Positions 33,553 to 45,103 of a stretch of DNA of 64,000 nucleotides are shown here, piece after piece. The translations under genes and the position numbers were made by a program. The stretch is taken from the NCBI GenBank assembly GCA_022539475.1, contig VCMS01000111.1, positions 1 through 64,000 of the forward strand, written 5' to 3'. The stretch is from Gracilaria domingensis. Lineage: Eukaryota; Rhodophyta; Florideophyceae; Gracilariales; Gracilariaceae. The first letter of the stretch is position 1; the number at the start of each line of letters is the position of its first letter. Below the pieces are notes generated by a model, which worked only from the letters and a program-made list of their open reading frames with translations, was not told where the DNA came from and did not search any database.

Positions 33553-33700
33553 TCTGCGGCAGATGCCGCAGACTGCACGTCCACCATCGGCTGTATCGGT
33601 AGAACAAATACGCACTCCGAGAGGATGAGGCGCGAAGCGCCTCATCCTCTCCGTTCCTCATGTAGGGAACCATGCCCAGATGCATGGTTCCCTACTTGAG
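33553..33700. repeat. Run of three tight palindromes
   Basis: Three hairpins follow each other. TCTGCGGCA-GA-TGCCGCAGA lies at 33553-33572. A perfect 14-base arm pair (AGAGGATGAGGCGC) with a 3-base loop lies at 33620-33650. At 33662-33695, GTAGGGAACCATGC and its complement are separated by six bases, with pairing extending a few bases outward. No coding frame explains them. Confidence 0.75.
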
Positions 33701-33741
33701 GAACCTGCACCTGCAACTCGTGAGCTACGTCCGCATCAAAA

Positions 33742-34187
33742 GTCATTTACCTGTATACGCAAGCAGAAAGTATCCATAAGTTAGTCAATGATCCGTTGGA
33801 TACATTTGAAATGCAATGGAACGTACCATTGATAAAGCAAAACAGAAACGTTGCGCTAGAAAAGTCGAGGGACCTAGTAACTCGCAAAATGAAAAAGAAG
33901 AAGGAAAGGGATCGGTTAGATTACCAGCCCACCATCATCGTAAAGCGCGAAAGGTGTCGAAGCGAGAACTCACAACCAAGGACACCAAGAATGCCCATGC
34001 AGCAAACATACCTCAAGATGCGATAAACGAAAGAGCAGCCTATGTCCCAACCAAGTACCAGAATCGCCTATCCCGAACAGCCAGAGATCGATCTTGAGAG
34101 ACGAAATGAAATTGGTCGTTTACCTGTATACGCAAGCAGAAAGTATCCATATGTTAGTCAATGCTCCGTTGGATACAGTTGAAATGC
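33742..34187. repeat. Pair of 73-bp direct repeats around a basic frame
   Basis: The segment 33742-33814 (TTTACCTGTATACGCAAGCA onward) recurs at 34115-34187 with few changes. Between them a plus frame, 33816-34097, encodes about 93 very basic residues (RKVEGPSNSQNEKEEGKGSV). The frame could be noise. The direct repeats may be the ends of a small element or a local duplication. Confidence 0.55.
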
Positions 34188-34239
34188 TCTAATCTGGATC
34201 ATACATTAACTGGCAGTTAATGTATGATCCAGATTAGAG
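34187..34239. repeat. Perfect 26-bp palindrome with a one-base centre
   Basis: The left arm, 34187-34212 (CTCTAATCTGGATCATACAT onward), is the exact complement of 34214-34239, with a single G between. It starts where the second 73-bp direct repeat ends. Confidence 0.85.
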
Positions 34240-34439
34240 TACAGTTACTATGGGTGTTGAAGGGCCAAATTTGGTTCCATCAATTAGAATTTTTCTTGTC
34301 GGTAGTAAGTTTAGTTGTATATAATATACAAGTCTTGAGTTTAGAAAACTAAGAAGTCTGATAAAGAATAATATATATTAGTGCTGGGATATACATGTCT
34401 TACCGACGTCACGGCGTTACAGTTATACTGAATTCAATT

Positions 34440-35690
34440 TGTAGTGGAATGTAACGGTTCGACTTTTGAGCGGGGACTAAATTGGAGCCAATTGGATGGT
34501 TTTCTGGGCCTTAAGCACTCAGTTGTTTGTTTTCTGCGTCTTCTGGCGGGCCAATAGTTTCATATTTTTGGCTTGTACCGTGTCCATTGATATCAATTTT
34601 TCGGCTTCCACAGTTTCTCAAAATCGTCGCGCAACGGGCGGCGCCAGTGAGCGCCCTCGGAACACCGACAAAAACGTGTCGCGCGTTCACTGCGCTCGCC
34701 TCGCAGGAAGGCGTGAGGGCATCTTCACGGGTGACTTTAAACCCTCTAACGACAGCAACTTTCTTAGAAGCGGGCTCAGTTTCTTATCTCCTCTCGGACG
34801 TCACTGACCCTATCGCTAAGGCTATAGCTGTTCAGAACGTTATTATTCTGGCTAGATTTTCATTTTGGCAAGAGTTTTAGCGTCGCAGATATACCGAATC
34901 AGCCAATCGCAGACTTACATGAACCGACTGGTGTGCTGCTCATATTGTCAGTGGAAAAAGCCTGCCTCCTTAGGAAGGCACCACAAGCCGATCTGCTCCG
35001 ACACTCTTGCAGACCTCACTCATGCCCCTCGCACACTTTGCTTCTTTCTTTCGCTGTCTTCCTGCTCTATCAACTGCAGCGGGTTTCTCTCTCCCTTCTT
35101 CGCACTAAAGCACTTCTTCCACCTCTCGCGCTTGGGCGCCTGTCATGTGACATCCGCGCACTGCCGCCCTCCATCGAACACGCTTGGAACTCCACTTTAC
35201 GTTCTTTTCACCAACGCCTTATCACTCTGCTTGCAAGGCTCATCGCTCTTTCTTTTCAAATTCGTCTTTCTGCTTTGAGGTCGTGCTGAGCCAGCCTTCT
35301 GAGCCCACATTGACGGCTCTTTTCTTTCGACGCCATGGCGCCGTCGCCTATCAAAACTCACCGCACCGCACCGCCACTTTACTTTTACTGTGGTTCTTTT
35401 CTTCTCTCCCACCGCGTCATCGCGCCACTGCAGGCTCCGCCAAGCACTTTTATTTCTAGGAGTTCAACCGCCTCGTCGCCATTCAACTGACTCTGTCGCC
35501 TTTCTCTTACTATTTCGACTCTGCGCTTCTCGCGCCCGTTTTCCGACTTGAATATGCACCGATTTCCCCTTTTTTTTGCTGCGCTGCATAACCGCCAGTC
35601 AACAACTCGTCGTCGCCCCGTTGGCCTCTCCGCGTTGTCGATCCGCCCCTTGTTCCAACATTAGGTGACGAAGGTAAATGCACCATTTCG
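34440..35690 (+). other. Pyrimidine-rich stretch, possible worn LTR or leader
   Basis: About 1.2 kb with long CT-rich tracts on the plus strand and no supported gene. The style resembles the LTR at 15500-16312, but I could not align the two by eye, nor find clear TG...CA ends. Frames such as 34527-34880 look like by-products of the base bias. Confidence 0.3.
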
Positions 35691-35918
35691 TCCTACCACT
35701 GCTCTCTGTCTCGTAGATCTAATCTCGGCCGCTCGAGGACCTATTCTCCCGCTAACCGCTGCCTCAAAAATAGCAGTGCTGTATAGCATATCGTTCTCGG
35801 ACTCATCGTCATATGACAAGCTGAAAAGACTTTCTCCTCTGCTTGGAGTAATTAACTCGTAACAACACAGAAAGCGCACGCAATCCTACACCCCATACAG
35901 TTCGTGGTCGAGACCCAG

Positions 35919-36160
35919 GCAAAACTCGTTAAGGGAAAACTAAAAGGGGTTTCAATAGACTTGCAGACAAGATAACTGCTGTAGTAAGGTAATATGAACA
36001 ACGTCATTGAAAAATATGTAAGTTTTTGTTTCACTTACATTTCCATGAGTGCAATTTCTTAAAAAAATAAATTCATCGAAAGCGCCCTTACATGTTATTG
36101 AAAGGCATCAATATCAATTACCGCCGCATGACGATTCAATGACAATGGGTTTTGCTAGGG
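35919..36160 (-). repeat. 243-bp dispersed repeat, right inverted copy
   Basis: The complement of the segment at 25646-25888, running GCAAAACTCGTTAAGGG to GGGTTTTGCTAGGG. The two copies diverge by small changes throughout. They lie 10 kb apart in opposite orientation. Confidence 0.65.
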
Positions 36161-37205
36161 AGATGGTTAGTCGCCATTGATGAATTGATGACTTCCATAT
36201 ATGTATTCGACATATAAAATGCTTTCGTCGTCTCTCTCCGCTTCTGACCCACTGCCTGTATTACTGGACTGCTTGATTGCCGGGACAAAATTCCCTATGC
36301 ATTTTTCAACAACCTCTTTCATTTCATTCTTGATCTGAATCATCTGAATGCGAAGCTGTCTTTACTGCCGGCAGTATTAGGCATGCCTAGCGTTCTCAGC
36401 AGTTGATTCTTTGAGAGACTGATGTAAACTCGAGAGCGATTCAACCATCATTCTCTCCCTTTCTTCACTTTTTGCCGATGCTGATGTCATTGCGTCAACG
36501 CTGCTACTGACATTTCCGTCTGGGAAACTTGTACGAACTCCAGGTGCATGCAGAATATCACAATTCGCATCTAGTGACATGGAGCGTCCCGGTTTGTAGC
36601 GATATATGCGTTGTCCGAGCGATGGCAGTGCGAGGTGGGCAGCAGTTGTTTGTTGCATTGATGGAGATGGGGTGCGATTGAGGCTAAAGCGGTGCGTCAG
36701 CTATGATGTGGGGTTCGAGACCTGCTGACATCTTTCCTCGGCGTCTTTCTGGAGGAGTTATTGTGGTCCCTTCTACCAACGGAAATGGAACGTTTGCGAT
36801 GCATTTTAAACCCTTCTGTAGCAATAGTTCCGGCTTGGGCACGAAGGAAACAGTAATCCCTGCCGGTTCGGATCAAAACCGCGGCGATCGCGAGGACAGT
36901 GCGGTACAGCCCAAATGAAGGGTACGCGAGAAAAAGATACCATCCTCATCGATATCGGTACTGATGACGAGTTATATCATTCTAGAATATAGGGCAACGT
37001 CTATCCTTTCGAACGAGAGAAATTATCTCTCGCTCCGAAAGGAAAATGGGTTCCTAAACCAAATTGCTTCCTTCCTCTCTCTTCTCATCTTATCTGACTT
37101 ACTTGCCGCTCTGAAGACATCGCAATCTTCTGGGGAGGCAGAAAACTGCACCATTACTCAAAAACTGCGGATGTGTAAGTACCATTCGGGCTACCGACGT
37201 TAATC
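36161..37205. other. Gap upstream of the zinc-finger transposase remnant
   Basis: No convincing gene. A minus frame at 36658-36377 (93 codons) and a plus frame at 36703-36918 have no motif. At 37005-37042 there is a near-perfect hairpin (CCTTTCGAACGAGAGA, five-base loop, then TCTCTCGCTCCGAAAGG). The 3' part may hold the promoter of the following gene. Confidence 0.35.
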
Positions 37206-39652
37206 ATGTTCAAGTGTCGAATATGTTATCGACGGTTTGGGAGCAGGTTGAACATCTTACGGCACTTGGCCGTTCCGCATGAAAGACACAGGAAAGAAAT
37301 TGATAGCAACGAAAGAGACACGCTACTTCTCACCTTTGCCGAACGACAGGTGAATCTGGATGTTCAAGAAGATGAAGAGGAAGTTTGCAAGGCGACGAAT
37401 CGAAATGATTGCGAAGAAGATATAGCGCTCTTCTCATATGGAGAGGGAAATTTCTCTGTTCCAAATTCTGAACGATGTGGGCAGACGCCGCACACTCATT
37501 GTCTGGAAAGATCTGTTAAGGATGAAGTTTACAGCTTCTTCCAGGACTTTGGTGATGGGGATGTACCAGTGTTTCGTAGAACACCCTCAGTTGAAACACG
37601 AGTTGAAAACCTAACGATGTCATCCAAAATTCTCTTGGAACACTGCACTTCTTGCCAAATGACTCTTGGAGAAACTGTGGAAGAGTACAACATGATAGGA
37701 AAAATTGAGTCCCAACATTCATCTTCTCATCAAAGCCTCGTTAAGGACTTTTCGACCCCTGAAGCCTTTAGAACATACTTAGATAGGGTTCAAAAACTTG
37801 AGGTCTTCAACGAAGGATAGAGAAAGGTGCTCATCAAGTCATCCTTCGAGCTGAACACTACTAGAGTATTTCGCTCGACAATGAATCTTTTGTTCAGTGA
37901 GCTCAAAGCAGCTGGTAAATTGCAAAGCCTGCAAAACTTCACGTATAGATCCGAAGGTGGCAACAGAGTTTTTTCCATTCCGAGGGATTCCAATGTCATG
38001 CAGAAGCTCGTGACAGCCGTAGCAGACCACAAAGTTATCATAATAACAATTGACATATATTGTGAGGGCACTATTCTCTCAAATTCTGGAACAAAGTTTG
38101 CCAATGCTCTGCGCGTGCGTTTCAGCAACATAAAGCCGAGATCCGCGCAGTGGCATGAGGTTAGGCTCGCTCCGTGCGTTCATTTACAAGAGCAAGAGCA
38201 CAGGAAGTCAAAATTGACAACGGAATGGCTGGAGCGGTTTCACAGGTTCTTGTTTGTGGCGTTCAAGGATGTAATGAATGCGTCCGTGGTAAGAACTTTG
38301 ATGGAAGGAAAATAGTTTTACCCCAGAATGTCAATGATTGTTGCTGACAAGCCACAGGAACGAGTCTTCTATTGCCTTAAGGGAGCTGACAGCCTCGCAG
38401 ATTGTACTATATGTGGTATGAAGTTTCGAGTACCGAGCGTCAAGCCAATATCCATAAACACTTCTGTCCAACGGGATACTTTTGAACCTGATCTAAGTAC
38501 AGAACTCTCCACGCCAACATCGTCAGAGAGGCCAGAAGCTGATAATTCACCTGTCAAGAACATCATGGATGTGCAAATGGACGTTGGTAATGGAGAGCTA
38601 CGACATATGTTGCGGAAAGTTGCGTCTCAACTGATGATTGCAAGATATAAGAGAAGTGAACCGAAAAGTATTAGAATTCTCTCGATAGACAAAAAGACGA
38701 ACATACTGGAAGCTAGAGAGTATCTCCAATCCGTTAGCGGGCACCAATTCCCCCCGACGCTGGCATGCTTTCGAGGTCTGGGATCCGATCCGTACCTCTT
38801 GTAACAAATCGTAGGTTTTGACATGCTGCATGTAATGGATCTGGGCATATTTCGTATCATTCCTGACATAAGCGGTGAAGTCTGCGGTGCAGATCGTTAC
38901 TGTAGGTTCTCCGCTGCCAAATCTGTCTCAATCGCTAATCGAAGACTGAAACATCGTTCCAGAGCGGCGTAACTACCCTTAGTGTCTTCTTTTCTAGTCA
39001 CTCCTCAGGACCGGATAGCGGGTATGTCAGGCCCTCATCGACGAGAATACCGTCCATTTCTGTCCTACGCATTAATTAGAATCTCTGAGTTTAGAACTTT
39101 TGATGACGATCCAATTGTGCAGGCGGCTTTGCAGATGTTAGATGTACAAGTACCCGTAATGGGGATCAATCTGCCTTCGGAAAATGCTCGTCTGAGTGAG
39201 AAGAAATTTTCTGAACTGCAGTTACATTGCTTCGAACTTGGACAAAAGCTTTGCAACGAACTTGGGGTGAGACCCAGCACCAAGACAAAAATGCTCATGA
39301 GACACATTTCACCACACTTGAAAAGCTTCGGGTACATACGACGGGGTTGCGGTTCCACTGATTTGAATGAATTGATGCACAAAATAACCAACATAGTATA
39401 CAAATCATCCAAACACAGACCATTGCAGATTGTTCCTCAAATTCTGGCTGCAAGGGTCTCATTCTCTAGCACAGGGATAGAAACCGAAGTGGCACAACTG
39501 CTCCTCTCGAAGGGAACGTCTACTTTTGACACAAACAGTACAGGTGAAGGTAGTTCTGCAATTGAAGGAGGCGGCGTGTCCGCGTCATACCGGCACGTGC
39601 TCGGGATGCATCTCCCTCAGCTTAGACGTACTGTACGAGTTCCAGATAACTA
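37206..39652 (+). pseudogene. Zinc-finger DDE-type transposase remnant
   Basis: Four plus-strand frames follow in order. The first starts at the ATG at 37206 and reads MFKCRICYRRFGSRLNILRH, then LAVPHERH, a good C2H2 finger. The second (37827-38315) holds VIIITIDIYCEGTILSNSG, a possible first catalytic-Asp strand (TIDI), then TEWLERFHRFLFVAF. The third (38328-38804) has a Cys pair (DCTICG) and ends ACFRGLGSDPYLL. Just after it, VGFDMLHVMDLGIFRIIPDI matches the H..DLG helix of Tnp2/Plavaka-like proteins. The fourth (38982-39652) holds MLMRHISPHLKSFGYIRRGC and NELMHKITNIVYKSSKHRP, the C-terminal acidic block. The protein would be about 800 residues, with three frame interruptions. The family is CACTA-like in a broad sense; I cannot place it more closely. 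Confidence 0.5.
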
Positions 39653-39870
39653 ATCCGGCGTTTTTCTTTCCGATAACGGGCAACTAGAGTCCTGATCCAA
39701 CGATCTACGTCATCCAAAAACATTGGACATCGCTCAGCTGCTGAGAACACGTTGCCACATCGGTGTAAAGCCTTGTTGAGGCGAGTAGAATAGACAGTTT
39801 CCTACTTTTCGGCTCCCTGCTTCGTGTCTCACAGCGCGAGTATAGCACCTTGTATCTCACTTTCCGTAGC

Positions 39871-41808
39871 TTATGACCTTAAGAGGTATTCTACGGCCGC
39901 AGGGCAGCACATAACTCCTCCTTCGGAGACGAGAGACGACCGACGAACCGAATTGAATTGGTCTTCGGCCACGGCCGTCAAAAAGTACGGCAGCGCAATG
40001 TAGGCCTCTGCCTCACTCATCCGAAGTACATTAGATTCCGCCACGAAGCGGCCAAGAAAATCGAAGACAAGAATTGGATCTTCCCCAGAGAACTTGTGGG
40101 GCTTTAGCCTGAGCTCCATTTGTCGGAGATGATTTCGAGCTTTGCCAGTGCCACGTGGGGTTCTCTGTGGCGTTGTGTCGTCAAGCCGATAATATCGGTA
40201 CGACAGTAACTTCCGATACAGTAGATTCGTCGGCTTCAATTCATTCAATACAAGATGTCTCCTTTTTTTCGTACGGCCACGCGCGACGCTCTGCGTTACT
40301 TCAGTAGCCCGCAAACTGGTAGCGTGCTGGCGGGAGTGATCGTTCTCGCTGTCCAACGAGTCAGATGAAGATCCCACATTTTGGGCTTCCTCTTCTGAAG
40401 AGGAGGAAGAAGACAAATAAAACTGCAACTTAACGTTCTTCTTCTTAGCCGGGCGACCCCGGGCTCGGGTCGAATGCCGAAAGCCTTCGGAAACCGGTTC
40501 TCCGGGCGCAACAGCATCAGAAACGATGATATGTTCGACCGTCTCCAGACCGGTGACGAGTCGTCCAGGCTCGCAAAAGCCTGCTCGTGCAGGGCAGCCG
40601 ACACCTGTCGGTGTTCCATGATCTGGTTGACATCAGACCGTAGTACACGGACGCCGCTCGAAACATCCCGGACACCGCTTTGATCGAGCAGTTGCCGGAG
40701 TTTCGCCATATCCAGGATGAGGCCCACTTTAGAATTCTGCAAAATGCGAACCCGAGCCTCTAATTCACGGAGGTGTATTCGCCGGACCGCGACGACATAA
40801 CTTCAACCGCTGCGGCGGAATCAGCCGCAGGTGCGCTGTCAGTTGGCCCATGAGTGGGTGAGGTCTCGTTATCAAATGGAGGCCCTGTGAAGCCGGTTTC
40901 GCATCGCCGTTACCGGGGACCTCGAGCCTGTCCTTCGGCAACGGAGGCAGACTTGTCGGCAAGCTGGACGAACCGGGCACGGAAGAAGCACGCGGAGCGC
41001 CACTCCGGCGACGGGACGACAACGTTCACCGACACCGTCGGTCCATTGGCAACCAAAACAACTTCCGAAAACGGACAATGAAAGAACCGTAAGAACGGAT
41101 ATTCCCAACTATCTGGGCTCCAAACAAAGGAACCAACTCTAACAAATGTTGGCCAATAAAGCCGTTTCTAGGTCGGGAGACCAGTTTGTGGTGCAATCCC
41201 ACGAGTGAGCAAACAAGAGCCGCGTCGCGGAAAGTGCACCTACAGGGTGTTCGGTGTTCGAAAACTGCTCTCTATAGAGGTAGACGCAGCAGTAGAACCT
41301 TCCGATAGGGCCAGCGCGATGCCGGGTGTAAGTCCGGGTGTTCCCGATCTGAGCGTGCAGTCAGAAGTAAAGGGGAAGAATCGGCGTAGATACCCGGATG
41401 TCCCGGTGTGCCACAGCGAGTGGAGATCCAGACCAGCGGTGTTGGGCAAAAAGAAAAACAAACGAGCAGCGCAGCAGTGCACTGACTCGCGAGATTGAGA
41501 AATATTCCCAGACAATGTGGGCCAAGTCTCTATAACAGGGCAGAGTGATAAGAGCCGTATGACGGAAAAAATAAAAACAAAAAAATAGAGAATATCCTGT
41601 AACGACGGTCTAGGACTCCGCAGTGATAGGGGTCGGTTGACTAGCGCGTGATTGCGGCGGCTTGCCCGGTTAGGGACGAAGACCGTTAGAAAGCGGCAAG
41701 AAAGTCAGAGACAGAAGCCTCCTTTGAGGTTTACTTCCCGTGCACTGGCAGCAGGTGCCGCCACCTATATAGGGCACTTGAAATTATCAACTAAAATATC
41801 CAACTATC
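39871..41808 (-). mobile_element. Second Ty3-like LTR fossil, 5' end only
   Basis: On the minus strand the order is an LTR (from about 41800 to 41187, ending GCACCACA), the primer-binding site TGGTCTCCCGACCTAG (41183-41168), and gag-like sequence (40742-39871). The gag part contains HKFSGEDPILVFDFLGRFVA and SEAEAYIALPYFLTAVAEDQ, typical of a Ty3-type capsid start. Everything 3' of this is missing. The LTR resembles the one at 14753-15422. Repeat copy C sits at its outer edge. It has a few breaks and appears somewhat old. Confidence 0.65.
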
Positions 41809-42262
41809 TCCTGTGAGATAAAATGATACGCAATGGATGTCCATCGGATGAAATTTTGGGACATCTATGGGACTTCAGTTGGATATCTTCTGCGCACCCA
41901 GGATATCCGAATGATATACCGTGGTACCCCGTTGAATGCACCTAATTGATGCCCTTTACATGTCCTTTGGATGTACAGAAACTATTCTGAAGATATTCAT
42001 ATGATGCACGAAGATATGTCCCATGGATGTCCGGAAATCCGCTGTGCATCACTTGGACATCACAAAATCCGATGGACATCTCTTCGTACATCATATGCGT
42101 ATCAGATGATTATCATTTCGATATACTTCATGCATCATCTGAGCATCATTTACGTATATCATATGGAGATCTTAAGGAGATCAAATGGACATCTTCAAGT
42201 TTCGTAATTCTAATATGGGTTATCTGAGGGATATCATCCGGACATCAATTCACCTCTCTGGG
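41809..42262 (+). repeat. MITE-like repeat, copy C (454 bp, TSD ATC)
   Basis: It begins TCCTGTGAGATAAA and ends CACCTCTCTGGG with ATC directly on both sides. It keeps the same internal GGACATC/GATATC lattice as copies A and B. It lies at or in the outer end of the second Ty3-like LTR, so it is probably younger than that LTR. Confidence 0.8.
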
Positions 42263-43840
42263 ATCCGGCGCTGCAGACCAACACTCTACACGTGTGAAAC
42301 AGTGGCAAGCTTGCCACGGCGCACCCGGCATCCGGCCAATTTAGCACACGTGTGCAGAAACACTACCCTTCCTAGGCATGCCTCAAAATGGGGCCAATAC
42401 CACAGTACCCTCCTATTACATTAGTTGTCAAAGCCGGTAACTGATCAACGAAATATGATAAGCAGCTCAATGCATTCCTCTCCAGGGCGTATGGTTTACA
42501 GTTTCCAACAGAACTACGTTTCTCAGACCTGAGGAAAGTATAATTACCGGGGTCAGATATCCCTCCAAGTCATTTTTCCTGGTAAGATGATACTCCGACC
42601 ATATTCTATCTGTCAGACGAAGAATTTTATGTATCCAGCGAATCCTTCGACAATGTCGGATAACCTTCTTTGTCTTCAAAAAGTCCCTGAGACGACTTTG
42701 GTGCACAATTATCACTTCTCTTGGTCTCTGTCGCACTTGTATCACTATCAGGAGACTCAATTTTTGCCGCGTTCCATAAAATTTGATGAGGCTCCTTACA
42801 TCTTGCTACATTTGTTGCGCAACACTTCACACCGGAGAATAAAATCGTTTTTCTTTTGACATGGACACGATTGCCCAAAATGTACACAGAAGACATCTTT
42901 GTGGCCATAAATCTCATGGAGTAAGGCGACGAAGCACAAAATGTCTCCTCCGTCACTCCATATCCTTCTAAGTTAATAAAAATAAAACACGCATAACCGT
43001 TTGTTACGTGTAGAAACGTATGGCGGGGGTGCTCTGAGCACATGAATTTTCTCAGCGGTAATATTGCGGGAGATTTGGAATTAGAGCGATACGTGTGATC
43101 TTCTCTGAAGAGAAGATCACACGTATCGCTTTTAGAAGCGGGAAGGTCATCAAAAAACTTCTTCGAAATAAGGTCTTGTACATTTATTGTAAGTGAAACA
43201 AAATAGGAACTCTGAGATAATGCCGTACACAAGGAAAGTTTGTCGAAAGTTCCAATGCAAAGAAAGAACAAGGGATATAAAGGAAATGAACCCCAATTGA
43301 TAGGAGAAGAAAAGACAAGAAGAGTGGATCAATATTTGGCAGCGACTGGTAGTACGATCCTTTTAGGCAATTGTAACGGCTTCAATATTATATGCAAGTA
43401 GTTTGGTATTTGTGTGTTTCATATATTCGTTTACACATTTTTGATTGAGTTAACCGTTTAACTGCCTCTTCAAAAGTTACAGCCTATTTTGCAGCCAATA
43501 ATTTAAAATTGAAAACATTTGGCAGTGTCTCTATTTTGGGTTCAGTGCAAATGAAAGAAAGTGAAGAAGAGCAACGTAGCTAATTGTTCGAGATTTTGAA
43601 AACGTGCTTGGAATTTAAGTGTGAGAGGTATGACAGCAAGATCTAGTTATAAAATGTTTTCTTCGAAAATCGTAATAGACCTTTTTAATCAAGAGAAAAC
43701 GGTACTCTTTTTGAAACAAGATAAGGCAGTTGCTCCTTCTTTGTTTAATTAGCGCGACACAGATGGCGCTATTTTGAAACAGCATGTCAAATAAGAGAGC
43801 GAGCCGGACCCGACCTCTTATAAGTCTAGCTTATTTCGAG
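42263..43840. other. Stretch without a recognised gene, with a tight palindrome
   Basis: The minus frame 43271-42627 (214 codons) contains FMCSEHPRHTFLHVTNGYAC and FINLEGYGVTEETFCASS. It looks partly real but matches nothing I know. A perfect 22-base palindrome with a two-base centre (43085-43130; AGCGATACGTGTGATCTTCT onward) lies inside it. From 43330 to 43840 the DNA is AT-rich. It should hold the left end and ORF1 promoter of the Harbinger-type element, but I could not define a terminal repeat. Confidence 0.35.
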
Positions 43841-43896
43841 CATGGCCCTGTCCGCGCTTATCGATCTTCACCAAACCAATCACCTCAAGTGCGACG

Positions 43897-44976
43897 ATGT
43901 CTTCCTCTTCCCACCTTCCAACACTGGAAGACATTCAAGCACCACTAGCACTATCCGCGCCATCCGCGCCCTCCGCACCATCCGCACCATCACCAGCAGT
44001 GCCAACGACGCCCACTGCGCACAAGGCATGCGATGTCCGCCTTGGATCCACTCCCGAAGTCACACTGGCGTCTCGTGATTCGCAGAACGCACGTGCGCCA
44101 CAACGTTTTGTCATGAACAAGATCGAAAAGGAGTGGATCCTTCGCACGTTAATCGCGCAGGGTTCTCCTCTCCAAAAACTCAAAACTCTGGAGAAAACTT
44201 GCGAAAGGGTAGCAAACAGCGCGAGATCTCGTCATGTTCCAGACAGTGTTTTGGTTCATGAGCATAGCAGCTATGGTATGTGCTGGCGTCGCGATTACAT
44301 GAAATGGATCACCCCAGAAAATGTTCGGAACACTGTTAACTCTGTCAAGGACATGGTCAAAAGGGTCGTTATCTCGGCTGATATAAACGGCCTTAACGAC
44401 GATGCGCCCATCGCTTTAGCGCGAAACAGGGAAAACGACGCTCAGCATAGTTTAGATCAGGCGGTACTCGAATATAAGCACGAAACATCTAAAAGAGTGC
44501 TAACTACAGATGACAAAGCAGAGCGCGTACTGTCCAGAGCGCAAGAATCTCGAGCAGAGAAGGCCAAGCGGGAGAGGGAAAGACGTAACACGTTTGGAAA
44601 GAACAAGAAACGTCGAGAAGAAGCCCGTATAGCACGAGAAAAGCGTCGAACAGCCGCGGAAGTGCAGAATCTGCGAGCACAAACTCGGATCGCTAACACA
44701 GCAATCGCCAGCGCATCTCTCCAACGCAGACAAAGCGAGCAGTTCGGTATTTTGTTCGACCTGTTTGCTCGGAGCAACAACCTGCAGGCAGCTGAACCTG
44801 ATACTTCTCTCCCACTCCCGCTACCTGCAGATCCGTTGATGATGGACCCGAAACTTGTGAAAATTTCTGAAGTCCCGTCGAGTGCAGTGAATTGTGGCTC
44901 GGAGCAGGTGTACACCGCATCTGCCTCCTCCCGCACCGGCACAGTCGAGCAGGAAGCATCGGAAAACGGTGAATAA
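43897..44976 (+). CDS. Harbinger-type element accessory protein (ORF1)
   Basis: The frame encodes 359 residues from the ATG at 43897. The N-terminus is serine/alanine/proline-rich with an APS triplet run. Residues about 75-165 look folded (NKIEKEWILRTLIAQGSPLQ, then YGMCWRRDYMKWITPENV). Residues about 200-285 form a long, highly charged helix rich in R, K and E, a probable coiled coil that could bind DNA. It converges with the transposase gene 127 bases beyond. Harbinger elements usually carry a second gene for a Myb-like DNA-binding protein needed with the transposase. I see no clear Myb repeat, so the shared role is inferred from position. The frame is intact, so the element may be young. 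Confidence 0.65.
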   Translation: MSSSSHLPTLEDIQAPLALSAPSAPSAPSAPSPAVPTTPTAHKACDVRLGSTPEVTLASRDSQNARAPQRFVMNKIEKEWILRTLIAQGSPLQKLKTLEKTCERVANSARSRHVPDSVLVHEHSSYGMCWRRDYMKWITPENVRNTVNSVKDMVKRVVISADINGLNDDAPIALARNRENDAQHSLDQAVLEYKHETSKRVLTTDDKAERVLSRAQESRAEKAKRERERRNTFGKNKKRREEARIAREKRRTAAEVQNLRAQTRIANTAIASASLQRRQSEQFGILFDLFARSNNLQAAEPDTSLPLPLPADPLMMDPKLVKISEVPSSAVNCGSEQVYTASASSRTGTVEQEASENGE

Positions 44977-45103
44977 ATATTGCAAAAAAGGCGGTACGGC
45001 GCAGCTCGCGAAGCGCGATCGCAAAGTCCGCAACTTCGCCAGCCGCAGGCGAGAGTTTCGAGAGACTTGAAGCGAGTCACGCTCCGCGCGAGCACAGGAA
45101 GTT

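Noticed and set aside
36715-36726. GGTTCGAGACC, a perfect B-box-like word that might mark a tRNA gene
   Set aside because: The flanks cannot form the T stem, and no A box or acceptor stem is found upstream.
18000-42262. Regularly spaced related repeats as a possible CRISPR array
   Set aside because: Three 460-base copies spread over 24 kb with terminal repeats and target duplications are a transposon family in eukaryotic DNA.
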